A stretch of DNA of 32,850 nt. Source: JBAXGW01 sp037139195 (GTDB lineage Bacteria; Bacteroidota; Bacteroidia; Bacteroidales; JAHJDW01). Made by a program: the position numbers and the translations under genes. The notes beneath the pieces are model-generated. The model searched no databases, was not told the origin of the DNA, and saw only the letters and a program-made list of their open reading frames with translations. Below, piece by piece: positions 23,077 through 31,289 of this stretch (positions are counted from its first letter, which is position 1; each line of letters opens with the position of its first letter). The stretch lies in the NCBI GenBank assembly GCA_037139195.1, contig JBAXGW010000052.1, positions 1 through 32,850 on the forward strand, written 5' to 3'.

Positions 23077-25104
23077 ATGAAATCGATATATCTTTTCTTT
23101 CTTCTATTTCTTTTTTCATCACAGCTATTCTGCCAAAAAGAAGCCAACATTTGGTATTTTGGATGGGGTGCTGGCGTTGATTTTAACAGTGGTAATCCCG
23201 TGGCATTAACAGATGGGCAAACGTATACTGATGAGGGAAGTGCCACCATATCAGATGCAAATGGCAATTTATTATTTTACACAGACGGAATGAGTATTTG
23301 GAATAAAAACCATTTAGTGATGAGTAATGGTTATGGTCTTTTGGGCAGTTCGACAAGCACACAGTCGGGTGTAATAGTTCCTAAACCAAATTCAACTAGC
23401 ATTTATTATGTTTTTGCGGTTGATTTTCAGGCTTCAATTAATGGGTTTACTTATTCTGAAGTTGATATGAGTTTAAATGGCGGATTAGGCGATGTTAATA
23501 GTAATAAAAACATTCAATTACTCACTCCTACTTGCGAAAAGATTACAGCTATAAAACATGCAAATAATAAAGATATTTGGGTTATAACCCATGCTTGGAA
23601 CTCGGATGCTTTTTATGCTTATTTAATAACAGCATCGGGAATAAATTTAACTCCAGTAATTAGCAATACAGGAACTTTTATAAATGGCGCTAACCAAAAT
23701 GCAATTGGGTATTTAAAAGCATCACCAAATGGCAAAAAAATAGCAATTGCCCATTATACTTTTAATGAAGCTCAAGTTTTAGATTTTAATTCGGCTACTG
23801 GAAAACTGTCTAATCCTATAACTTTAGGACCATTTTTTTTGGGAAATGGACCTTATGGAATTGAGTTTTCTCCCTCTAATCAGTTTATTTATATGTCGGT
23901 TGAAGGCACTTCTAATATTCATCAATTCGATTTAAACGCGGCAAACGTAGCTCAATCAGATGTGATAGTGGGCAGTTGTAGTAATAATTTTGTAGGAGCA
24001 TTACAACTAGGTCCCGATGGCAAAATATATATTACTGCTTACGATTATCTTAGTGTAATTAAAAACCCTGATATATCAGGTATAGGATGTAATTTTACAG
24101 ATAATTATTTATTTTTAAATGGGATGTACACAATATTTGGATTGCCTACATTTATTCAATCCTATTTTAATGGTTCCAGTTTCTCTTTTGAAAAAACTTG
24201 TTATTCCGATTCCACTGCATTTAATTTATCAGCATCATCTTTTGATTCCATCATCTGGAATTTTGGAGACCCAAACTCAGGAATTAATAATATTTCAAAA
24301 ATTGAAAATCCCAAACATCAATTTTCAAACGCTGGCGTTTATAATGTTTCTGTAATTATTTATACTAATGGAAATTCTGATACAACAAGCCAATCTGTTG
24401 AAATTTTTAAAACAACAGTTAATTTAGGCAACGACACTGCTTTATGCGAAGGTGAAACTCTTAAGCTAGATGCTTCTTTCCCCAATGCATCGTACAAATG
24501 GCAAGATAATTCGAGTAATACGGAGTATGTGGTTAACCAACCTAACATATATTGGGTAGAAGTTTCTTCGAATGGATGCTCTGATATTGATTCCATAAAT
24601 GTCGATTACAATCCTATTCCTTCTATCAATCTTGGTAATGATACGCTCATTTGTTCAAATACAGATTTCTTTTTAAATGCTTATACTGAAAATGCGAGTT
24701 ACTTATGGAACAACGGTTCAAATAATGCTACTTTAAAAGTTTCTAATGCTGGATTTTTTAATGTTGAAATTTCAGTTGATGGATGCATAAATTCAGACAG
24801 CATTTTTATTTCACTTAAAACTTGTGATGCCATAATTGAAATGCCCAATGTTATTACTCCTAATGGCGACGGCATAAATGATTTATTTGAACCTATAAAA
24901 ATTGAAAACGTAGCATCAGCAAACATGAATATTTACAATCGCTGGGGAAATTTGCTTTTTCAATCAAATAATCTACCTATCAAATGGGATGGGAAAACTA
25001 AAAATTCAGAATCTACTGAAGGAACCTATTTTTGGATAATTGAATATACCTCTCTAAATGGCGAAAAGCATAATATAAACGGGAATCTTACTTTAATTAA
25101 TTAA
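23077..25104 (+). CDS. T9SS type B surface protein with PKD domain (array gene 3)
   Basis: 675 aa, same architecture as gene 2: signal peptide (1-20, one residue different from gene 2), propeller-like region, PKD domain, two LGNDT-type Ig repeats and type B sorting domain. The N-terminal ~350 residues differ clearly from gene 2 (for example WGWGAGVDFNSGNPVALTDG, YTDEGSATISDANG), whereas the C-terminal third is nearly identical and 297 bases (24787-25083) are exact. This pattern points to gene conversion keeping the export tail uniform while the exposed head diversifies. It converges on tcdA with an 8-base gap. Confidence 0.9.
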   Translation: MKSIYLFFLLFLFSSQLFCQKEANIWYFGWGAGVDFNSGNPVALTDGQTYTDEGSATISDANGNLLFYTDGMSIWNKNHLVMSNGYGLLGSSTSTQSGVIVPKPNSTSIYYVFAVDFQASINGFTYSEVDMSLNGGLGDVNSNKNIQLLTPTCEKITAIKHANNKDIWVITHAWNSDAFYAYLITASGINLTPVISNTGTFINGANQNAIGYLKASPNGKKIAIAHYTFNEAQVLDFNSATGKLSNPITLGPFFLGNGPYGIEFSPSNQFIYMSVEGTSNIHQFDLNAANVAQSDVIVGSCSNNFVGALQLGPDGKIYITAYDYLSVIKNPDISGIGCNFTDNYLFLNGMYTIFGLPTFIQSYFNGSSFSFEKTCYSDSTAFNLSASSFDSIIWNFGDPNSGINNISKIENPKHQFSNAGVYNVSVIIYTNGNSDTTSQSVEIFKTTVNLGNDTALCEGETLKLDASFPNASYKWQDNSSNTEYVVNQPNIYWVEVSSNGCSDIDSINVDYNPIPSINLGNDTLICSNTDFFLNAYTENASYLWNNGSNNATLKVSNAGFFNVEISVDGCINSDSIFISLKTCDAIIEMPNVITPNGDGINDLFEPIKIENVASANMNIYNRWGNLLFQSNNLPIKWDGKTKNSESTEGTYFWIIEYTSLNGEKHNINGNLTLIN

Positions 25105-25112
25105 AAAAGGTT

Positions 25113-25916
25113 TCAATCGATTTTATAATAAATATCCTTTACAACCATACCTGCGATAGTAAAGCCAAACATAGCAGTAATATGTGCAAGCGAGCCATTT
25201 ATTTGTGCTTTCAAACTGCACCATTCATGATCAGCAAGCTCAGGATTACCAGGTCCTTCTTTAGATTTAGGGCACATACACTGAGCCGAACCACAAGCTG
25301 ACTCACTTGCACCATTATTTTCTAATAACTCTTCGCTAAAAACTACTTGAAAATGATTTTTTGGAGCACTAATTTTTCGCAACATTTTACGAAGCTTTCT
25401 TGCTAATGGACACATTTTAACACTCCAAAAATCGCCTACCTGAATTTGCGTTGAGTCCACTTTTAATGATGCACCCATTGAAGAATAAAAAACTGCAGTT
25501 TTTATTTCCGTAGCAGTTTTTATCAAATGAACTTTACTTCCCAAACTGTCAATTGCATCAATAATATAATCATAACTTTCTAAATCAAATTCTTGATAAG
25601 TGTCTTTATTATAAATCTTTTGCAAAGCAACAATATTTGCATTTGGGTTAATATCGAGTAATCTAGCTTTTAACACATCTGTTTTTACAAGACCGACCGA
25701 AGATGTAGTTGCATGAACTTGTCTGTTTATATTAGTAACGCATATTCTGTCGGAATCAACAATAGTAATATTAGAAATTCCCGAGCGAACTAAGCTCTCG
25801 GCGCACCAACTTCCAACACCACCAATTCCAAAAATAATAACTTTTGCCGAAGCCAATTTTTGCATACGTTCTTTGCCTAACAATAATTCTGAACGATGAA
25901 ATAATGCATGTTCCAT
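25113..25916 (-). CDS. tcdA: tRNA threonylcarbamoyladenosine dehydratase (TcdA)
   Basis: 267 aa E1-like/ThiF-fold enzyme that uses ATP to cyclise t6A37 of ANN-decoding tRNAs to ct6A. Nucleotide-binding GIGGVG (residues 30-35), Arg-rich TNINRQVHAT (61-70), Asp122 in IIDAIDSL, and the family segment MCPLARKLRK (168-177) are visible. Near the C-terminus is a cysteine cluster (Cys208, 213, 215 and 233 in CGSAQCMCP...EWC) in place of the usual shorter loop; it might bind a metal. A perfect TAACTTTG promoter element lies at 25946 to 25939, 22 bases before the ATG. It is separated from the MATE gene by a 129-base divergent region. Confidence 0.9.
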   Translation of the reverse strand: MEHALFHRSELLLGKERMQKLASAKVIIFGIGGVGSWCAESLVRSGISNITIVDSDRICVTNINRQVHATTSSVGLVKTDVLKARLLDINPNANIVALQKIYNKDTYQEFDLESYDYIIDAIDSLGSKVHLIKTATEIKTAVFYSSMGASLKVDSTQIQVGDFWSVKMCPLARKLRKMLRKISAPKNHFQVVFSEELLENNGASESACGSAQCMCPKSKEGPGNPELADHEWCSLKAQINGSLAHITAMFGFTIAGMVVKDIYYKID

Positions 25917-25938
25917 ATAAAAACCTTAATATTTTTTG

Positions 25939-25946
25939 CAAAGTTA
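25939..25946 (-). promoter_or_regulatory. -7 promoter element of tcdA
   Basis: TAACTTTG on the minus strand, a perfect TAnnTTTG, 22 bases upstream of the start codon; no good -33 element. Confidence 0.5.
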
Positions 25947-26014
25947 AGAAAGTTAAAAGTCATTAACATCTAGCATAAATGGTTTTTTATTAAAAATCAC
26001 ACGAAAAAATTATG

Positions 26015-26022
26015 TAAATTTG
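26015..26022 (+). promoter_or_regulatory. -7 promoter element of the MATE gene
   Basis: TAAATTTG, 23 bases upstream of the ATG at 26046. The surrounding ATGTAAATTTGAT is the same as at the glutaminase promoter. Confidence 0.5.
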
Positions 26023-26045
26023 ATTATCAAACGATAAAAAAGACG

Positions 26046-27389
26046 ATGAAAGACTTAACAGTAGGGAAAGAAGGAAAGCTAATATTAAATTTTGCGATTC
26101 CAATGCTCATTGGAAATGTACTTCAACAGTTTCAGCAAATAATAAATGGAGTAATTGTTGGAAAATTTCTTGGAAACACAGCAATTGCAGCAGTTGGTGC
26201 TTCATTTCCAATTATTTTTCTACTGATTTCATTAATAATCGGAATAGCGATGGGCTTAACCATAATGGTATCGCAATACTTTGGGGCAAAAGACTACGAA
26301 AATGTCAGAAAATGCAGTGATATCATGTATATCGTCCTGATAATTGCATCATTCGTATTAACATTTGCTGGAATTTTTAGTAGCGAATATATTTTTAAGC
26401 TCACACATTTACCCGCGGCGGTTCTGCCCGAAGCAGTATTATACCTAAATACAAATCTTTATGGTCTATTTTTTCTTTTCTTATATCATGGATTGAGCGC
26501 CTTATTAAGAGGAATTGGGGATTCAATTACTCCACTTTATTTTTTAGCAACTGCTACTGTAATAAATATAATTTTAGATTTATTATTCATTCTGGTTTTC
26601 CACATGGGAGTTGAAGGGACTGCTTATGCAACCATTATTTCGCAAACAATTGCTTGTGTTTGGGGTTTAATATATATCAATAAGAAATACCCAATGGTGA
26701 AATTAAGGCTTACAAATGTTACTTTCGACAAAATACTTTTTATTAAAGGGGTGAAAATCGGATTGCCTTCTGGGCTTCAACAGGCTTTTGTCGCACTTGG
26801 GATGGTTGCTTTAGGTGGGATTGTAAACGGCTTTGGAACAATTTCACTAGCAGCTTATTCTATAGCAAGCAGAATAGATTCCTTTGCACTGCTCCCAGCT
26901 ATGAATTTTTCGCAAGCTCTATCAACTTTTACGGGTCAGAATTTGGGTGCTGGAAAATCTGAAAGGGTTAAAACGGGATATATTTCTACTCTTAAGATGA
27001 ATTCTTATATTTCTATAGCATTATCCGTTATAGTTATGACTTTTAGTCATCAACTTATGCGCTTTTTTACTAACGACGAAGCGGTTGTAGAACAAGGCGT
27101 TAATTATCTTTTAATAGTAGGTGCTTTTTACTTGGTTTTCTCAACTATGTTTGTCAACAATGGTGTTATGCGTGGTGCAGGCGATACGCTTGTTCCAATG
27201 TTTATAACTCTTTTTGCACTTTGGGTTATTCGCATTCCTGTATCATGGTTTCTTTCAAAACATTTTGGCGAAATAGGAATTTGGTGGGGCATACCAATTG
27301 CATGGTTTATTGGTATGCTATTTTCTTACATCTATTACCGAACTGGGAAATGGAAAACTAAAGCAGTTATTAAACAGAAACTTGAGTAA
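26046..27389 (+). CDS. MATE-family efflux transporter
   Basis: 447 aa, about 12 transmembrane helices in two similar halves, as in the MATE (MatE/NorM-DinF) family. Typical segments: LNFAIPMLIGNVLQQFQQIING near the N-terminus, VGASFPIIFLLISLIIGIAMG, the half-repeat IKGVKIGLPSGLQQAFVALG, and NFSQALSTFTGQNLGAGK. It exports drugs or metabolites in exchange for Na+ or H+; the substrate cannot be inferred. Start ATG follows a -7 element by 23 bases. It is convergent with the AddB-like gene (9-base gap). No nearby regulator is seen. Confidence 0.93.
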   Translation: MKDLTVGKEGKLILNFAIPMLIGNVLQQFQQIINGVIVGKFLGNTAIAAVGASFPIIFLLISLIIGIAMGLTIMVSQYFGAKDYENVRKCSDIMYIVLIIASFVLTFAGIFSSEYIFKLTHLPAAVLPEAVLYLNTNLYGLFFLFLYHGLSALLRGIGDSITPLYFLATATVINIILDLLFILVFHMGVEGTAYATIISQTIACVWGLIYINKKYPMVKLRLTNVTFDKILFIKGVKIGLPSGLQQAFVALGMVALGGIVNGFGTISLAAYSIASRIDSFALLPAMNFSQALSTFTGQNLGAGKSERVKTGYISTLKMNSYISIALSVIVMTFSHQLMRFFTNDEAVVEQGVNYLLIVGAFYLVFSTMFVNNGVMRGAGDTLVPMFITLFALWVIRIPVSWFLSKHFGEIGIWWGIPIAWFIGMLFSYIYYRTGKWKTKAVIKQKLE

Positions 27390-27398
27390 CTAAATAAT

Positions 27399-30203
27399 CT
27401 ATCTAACACAAATATTATTAAAAGAACAATACGAACAAGTTGTTTTGTCTTCGGTTTGTGAAAATTGAGTTTCTGGGCTAAATAGTTCTAAAATCAAACT
27501 CTTAATTTCTGCTTCAAATTCAGCATAAAACTGCGGGATATTATCCGTTTCAACTTTAAGTTCTTGTAAGTAACTTTGAATGTTCTTAAAACTTATTATT
27601 CCAGAAATCGTATCGATATTTGATGAAGAATACAACAATTGATAAATCATCAACTGAACCACCTTATCGTATTTATTCGAAGCCATTATATCTTCCAGAT
27701 GTTTAATCTTTAAAGAGGCTGGCTGAACAATTCCTGTTTTGTAATCAATTATGCGTATTGTTTTATTAAACTCGTCTATGCGGTCAATAATACCTTTTAT
27801 TTTGATAGATTCTGATAAACCATCAATTACCAATTCTTTCTCAAATGATTTTTCTAAATGAAGAATTCTGATTTTATTTCCTTCGTTGAGCTTTTGAACT
27901 TCCAGATTTATAAATGTTTCTAAAAGTGTTTCTGTAACTTTTCTAGTTAAAAGATTTTTACCTTCATTATAATTACCATTAGGGAAGTATTTCTCAAATG
28001 CTTTGATTAAATAATCTTCAATCAATGTAATATTGGATTTAAGTTCTATTGAGGTTAAATCGATGTTGATGTATTTGGAATATATTTGATGCAAAACCTC
28101 GTGAAAAATATTTCCAATAGTTGGCGCATCCACATTTTCCTGAATTTCATCGTTATCGTCGAGCTTTGTGATATATCTAAAATAGAATCGCAAAGGACAA
28201 GATATGTAGGTATTTATAGCACTCGGCGAAAATCCTTTTTGTGCTATCTCTTTAATTCGATTTAATATATCATCTGATTTAGAAATAGAAATAGAATCAC
28301 CTGCCGAAACATCCGGATTATAGCTGAAAAAAGATTGGTTAATCTTTGTATTTGAATTGTATTTGGGCAATTCGTTTTCTAATTGTAATATAAAACGGCT
28401 TTTCTCGTTGGTTTCGGATTTGCTATCGCAATCGTAAATTAGATGAATATTCTTTGATTTTTGAATTAATCGATAGAAGTGATATGCAAAAACGCTGTCT
28501 TTTTCTGTAAATGTTGGAATTTCATTTGCTTTCTTTACTTCATAAGGAATTAGTGAGTTAAAAGATTTCCCGGTAGGTAATATGTTTTCATTAATTGAAA
28601 GCATTATTAAATTCTCAAAATCCAGTACACGAGTTTCCAATATTCCCATTATTTGCAATCCTTCCAAAGGTTCGCCAAAGAAAGAAATGGAATTGCTGTA
28701 GCTTATCTGTTGAAATAATTTGTAAAAGGTTTTAACATTTGTAATTGCATCGTATTTCTCAATAAAACCATTGATACGATTGAATATCTTATAAAAACTA
28801 AACAGATATTCTAAATTTAGCTTGAAAGAAAATTTGTCGCTTCCTTCGGCTTCTTTTATTTTATGCAAAAGAATTTCTTTGTATGTACTGATAAATTGGA
28901 GAATTTTGGCTATTGCCACTTCGGGTTTATTATTCCATTTTGAAAATAGAAGTTCAATAAGTTGTTTATCGGATTCATGACGAAGTATGTAATTTACTTC
29001 ATTTATGGAAATAAAAACTTTGTTTTTTCGAATCAATTCTTTGATAACAAACCTACTATCTGTTTGTATGAAATTATTAAAATACGGATGCGAAAATAAG
29101 GTAATAATGTCTTTATGATAGAATACGGAAGAATCTTCGTTTTTTGTGAGTTTATAAGAGTTTAAATGCATTCGAATCAAAGAATCGAAGAAGCTAAAAG
29201 AGGGTGTAACTTTTAGCGGCAAACCCATAGTAATATTGATTTTTTCGATATTATCGGGAATGGAGTTTAGCAGGGGTTGAAGCAAAGTTTCATCTGCTAA
29301 AACTATAGCCGTTTTTTCGATTTCTTCTTTAGAAAGATTTGAAAGAATTTGTCCTACAGCTTTTGCTTGTCCTACCTTTTGCGAAACCCCAATTACATTG
29401 ATTTCTTTGTCGATTTCTTTGTAGTCTTTTTCAATCCAGTTAGTTTCCTTTATGGTTTGGATTTTTTGTTCGCGAATAAATTTCCCCGCTTCGTTTATAT
29501 TATTCAAGGCATAATATTCGTCAGAATTCCAAAAGATTGTAGATTTGTTAAATATCGAAAAATGCTTAATGATTTTTTCTTCAGATTTGGTTAATGCATT
29601 AAATCCACAAAAATAAAATGATTTCGAACTACTTTTGAATTTATTGTTTTCAATATTTTCATAAGCATAACGATATGCTTTTCCTTGATAGGCGTGATTG
29701 CTTTTATCTAGATGTTTGTTAAATTCAATGTATATATCGTAGAGCGAATTGTAAAATGCTAAATATCGGGTTTGTAGTTCGGTTAATTCGTGTCTTTCTG
29801 GCGACCAAAGCTCAATGGCCTTAATTCGATTGATTTCTGTGAAAACTTCCTTGGCATTTGCCAAATACAAATCTATTTCGTTGAAATCATGAAGCATGCT
29901 ATTTCCAACCGAAAGAAATTCTTCAAAGGAATTTGAAAATGGCAGGTTTTTGTCCTTTATTATTGAATAAAGCTCAAAAAGAAGCACATCATTTTCAAGC
30001 ACAAACTTATCTGAAAGTTGCTTTATGAAATCTTCAATAGGTAAAATAGTAGGCGAAAACACGGGATTTGAAATGTGCTCAGAGAAATATTTCTTCAAAA
30101 AGACAATTCCTCTTCTATTTGGAATAATTAACCAAATATTGTCATCGATAACGCTTTCATTAGCAATAATTTCTTCAACTACTTTTTCAAGGAATTTCTT
30201 CAT
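27399..30203 (-). CDS. addB: AddB-like PD-(D/E)XK nuclease subunit
   Basis: 934 aa. The N-terminal ~600 residues form a degenerate helicase-like region (DDNIWLIIPNRRGIVFLKKYF, then RVLDFENLIMLSINENILPTG and DSVFAYHFYRLIQKSK) without a Walker A motif, as in inactivated AddB helicase domains. A C-terminal RecB-like nuclease follows: YISCPLRFYFRYIT (~668), GNIFHEVLHQIY, and IRIIDYKTG (~818). The cysteine in YISCPLRF plus the terminal CSYCSFNNIC make the four-cysteine 4Fe-4S latch typical of AddB nucleases. It should pair with the AddA-like protein at 8138-11254 for double-strand-end processing. No promoter match was found; repeats lie just upstream. Confidence 0.85.
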   Translation of the reverse strand: MKKFLEKVVEEIIANESVIDDNIWLIIPNRRGIVFLKKYFSEHISNPVFSPTILPIEDFIKQLSDKFVLENDVLLFELYSIIKDKNLPFSNSFEEFLSVGNSMLHDFNEIDLYLANAKEVFTEINRIKAIELWSPERHELTELQTRYLAFYNSLYDIYIEFNKHLDKSNHAYQGKAYRYAYENIENNKFKSSSKSFYFCGFNALTKSEEKIIKHFSIFNKSTIFWNSDEYYALNNINEAGKFIREQKIQTIKETNWIEKDYKEIDKEINVIGVSQKVGQAKAVGQILSNLSKEEIEKTAIVLADETLLQPLLNSIPDNIEKINITMGLPLKVTPSFSFFDSLIRMHLNSYKLTKNEDSSVFYHKDIITLFSHPYFNNFIQTDSRFVIKELIRKNKVFISINEVNYILRHESDKQLIELLFSKWNNKPEVAIAKILQFISTYKEILLHKIKEAEGSDKFSFKLNLEYLFSFYKIFNRINGFIEKYDAITNVKTFYKLFQQISYSNSISFFGEPLEGLQIMGILETRVLDFENLIMLSINENILPTGKSFNSLIPYEVKKANEIPTFTEKDSVFAYHFYRLIQKSKNIHLIYDCDSKSETNEKSRFILQLENELPKYNSNTKINQSFFSYNPDVSAGDSISISKSDDILNRIKEIAQKGFSPSAINTYISCPLRFYFRYITKLDDNDEIQENVDAPTIGNIFHEVLHQIYSKYINIDLTSIELKSNITLIEDYLIKAFEKYFPNGNYNEGKNLLTRKVTETLLETFINLEVQKLNEGNKIRILHLEKSFEKELVIDGLSESIKIKGIIDRIDEFNKTIRIIDYKTGIVQPASLKIKHLEDIMASNKYDKVVQLMIYQLLYSSSNIDTISGIISFKNIQSYLQELKVETDNIPQFYAEFEAEIKSLILELFSPETQFSQTEDKTTCSYCSFNNICVR

Positions 30204-30228
30204 TTTAATTTAGTTATTGTGCTTAAAT

Positions 30229-30326
30229 GGTGACTGAGCGGAGTCGAAGTCAAAGTTCATATAGTTAGAAAGTTTTTTGCGGTGACTGAGCGGTGGTTGC
30301 TGAGCGTAGCCGAAGTAAGTCGAAGG
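30229..30326. repeat. Two copies of the TGAGCGGAGTCGAAGT-type repeat
   Basis: GTGACTGAGCGGAGTCGAAG at 30230-30249 and a longer, internally doubled copy at 30281-30326 (GGTGACTGAGCGGTGGTTGC, then TGAGCGTAGCCGAAG, then GTCGAAGG). They are inverted relatives of the core at 6223-6244 and 7990-8011. They fill most of the gap between the MurU-like and AddB-like genes. Confidence 0.75.
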
Positions 30327-30341
30327 CACAATGTTATATAT

Positions 30342-31061
30342 TTAAAGTGTTTGTAGAAATTTACTCGCTTCTGCTAATTTTTCAGGTGTACCTGTGTCGA
30401 ACCAGTAGTCTTCGTTATGAATATAGCCTTTTATAATATTCTTTTTTGCTAAATCTATGTAAACATTGGTCATTGAGAATACACCACTATGACTTATTTT
30501 ATCAAAAATATTTGGTGAAATAATCTGAATCCCACTAAATGCAAATTGACTTAATTTCTGATTCTCTTTAGTGATTATCTTTTTATTTGCAGCTGTATTT
30601 TCCCATCCACTTAAATTCATGGTTTTATCAAATAGAAAGTATCTTGAAGAATTTCTATTTCTTACAGCTAAAGTTGCTAATGCTTTTGATTCAGTATGTT
30701 TGTTGTAAAGCTCAGTAAGATTGATATTACTCAATATATCAACATTATAAGCCAGAAAATCTCCTTCGTTAAAGAAATCTTTTGCTTTAACTAATCCGCC
30801 ACCAGTATCAAGAAGTTCATCGCGTTCATCAGAAAAACTTATATTTAATCCTTTATAATCTTTTTCTTTAATGAAATTGATTATTTGGTCGGCATAATGA
30901 TGAATATTGATAATTATATCCTTAAAATCATGTTTTGCCAAATGCAGAATAGTATGGTGTAGCAATGTTTCGCCATTAACATTAACAAGGGCTTTAGGTG
31001 TATTTTTAGATAATTCTTGAAGTCTTGTTCCCAAGCCAGCAGCAAATATTATAGCTTTCAT
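30342..31061 (-). CDS. MurU-like sugar-phosphate nucleotidyltransferase
   Basis: 239 aa GT-A-fold nucleotidyltransferase. Signature FAAGLGTRLQELSKNTPKAL (6-25) gives the nucleotide-binding loop and catalytic lysine; LLDTGGGLVKAK (84-94), metal-binding Asp108 in YNVDIL, FAFSGIQIIS and the C-terminal YWFDTGTPEKL follow. By family it could be mannose-1-phosphate guanylyl-, glucose-1-phosphate thymidylyl- or MurNAc-alpha-1-phosphate uridylyltransferase. Its short length and partnership with an AmgK-type kinase support MurU, making UDP-MurNAc in cell-wall recycling. It is the last gene of a leftward three-gene unit, separated from the 42-aa gene by a palindromic repeat of ~90 bases. Substrate is inferred from context, not proven. 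Confidence 0.8.
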   Translation of the reverse strand: MKAIIFAAGLGTRLQELSKNTPKALVNVNGETLLHHTILHLAKHDFKDIIINIHHYADQIINFIKEKDYKGLNISFSDERDELLDTGGGLVKAKDFFNEGDFLAYNVDILSNINLTELYNKHTESKALATLAVRNRNSSRYFLFDKTMNLSGWENTAANKKIITKENQKLSQFAFSGIQIISPNIFDKISHSGVFSMTNVYIDLAKKNIIKGYIHNEDYWFDTGTPEKLAEASKFLQTL

Positions 31062-31066
31062 AATCT

Positions 31067-31160
31067 ACGGTTCACGGTAAAAGGTATAGGGTGAAAGGTG
31101 TATGGGAAGGTATTTTTAATTCTCGTTTCCCGTGCACCATGCACCTTGTACCGTTTACCC
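31067..31160. repeat. Palindromic repeat inside the kinase-nucleotidyltransferase operon
   Basis: Left arm CGGTTCACGGTAAAAGG ... GGTGTATGGGAA is mirrored by TTCCCGTGCACC ... CTTGTACCGTTTACCC. Same family as 14040-14104. Its right end overlaps the last two codons of the 42-aa gene. As RNA it would form a long hairpin between the second and third genes. Confidence 0.65.
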
Positions 31161-31283
31161 TTTATTTTTTTTAGGTTTACACAATTTTTTTTCTTTGTTT
31201 GCGGTTCTATCACACTTGTCGCAGACGAATTTGTCGTCTTTGTCTTTGGTGTTATCTTTTTCTTTGCATTTGGTTTTGCTCAT
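31155..31283 (-). CDS. Small 42-aa CxxC (zinc-ribbon-like) protein
   Basis: ATG at 31283, TAA at 31157 to 31155. The protein is 42 aa, rich in Lys and Asp, with cysteines at 6, 21, 24 and 35: FVCDKCDRTANKEKKLCKPK forms a C-x2-C...C pattern that could bind zinc. It starts 6 bases after the stop of the kinase-RapZ fusion gene, strongly suggesting cotranscription. Codons are AAA/AAG/GAC-rich, unlike random AT-rich sequence, and the frame has a good ATG. It is too short for ordinary ORF cut-offs. Small proteins of this look (two or three cysteines, ending LCKPK) occur, as I recall, in other Bacteroidetes, but I cannot check conservation here. Function unknown. Confidence 0.65.
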   Translation of the reverse strand: MSKTKCKEKDNTKDKDDKFVCDKCDRTANKEKKLCKPKKNKG

Positions 31284-31289
31284 ATCAAA

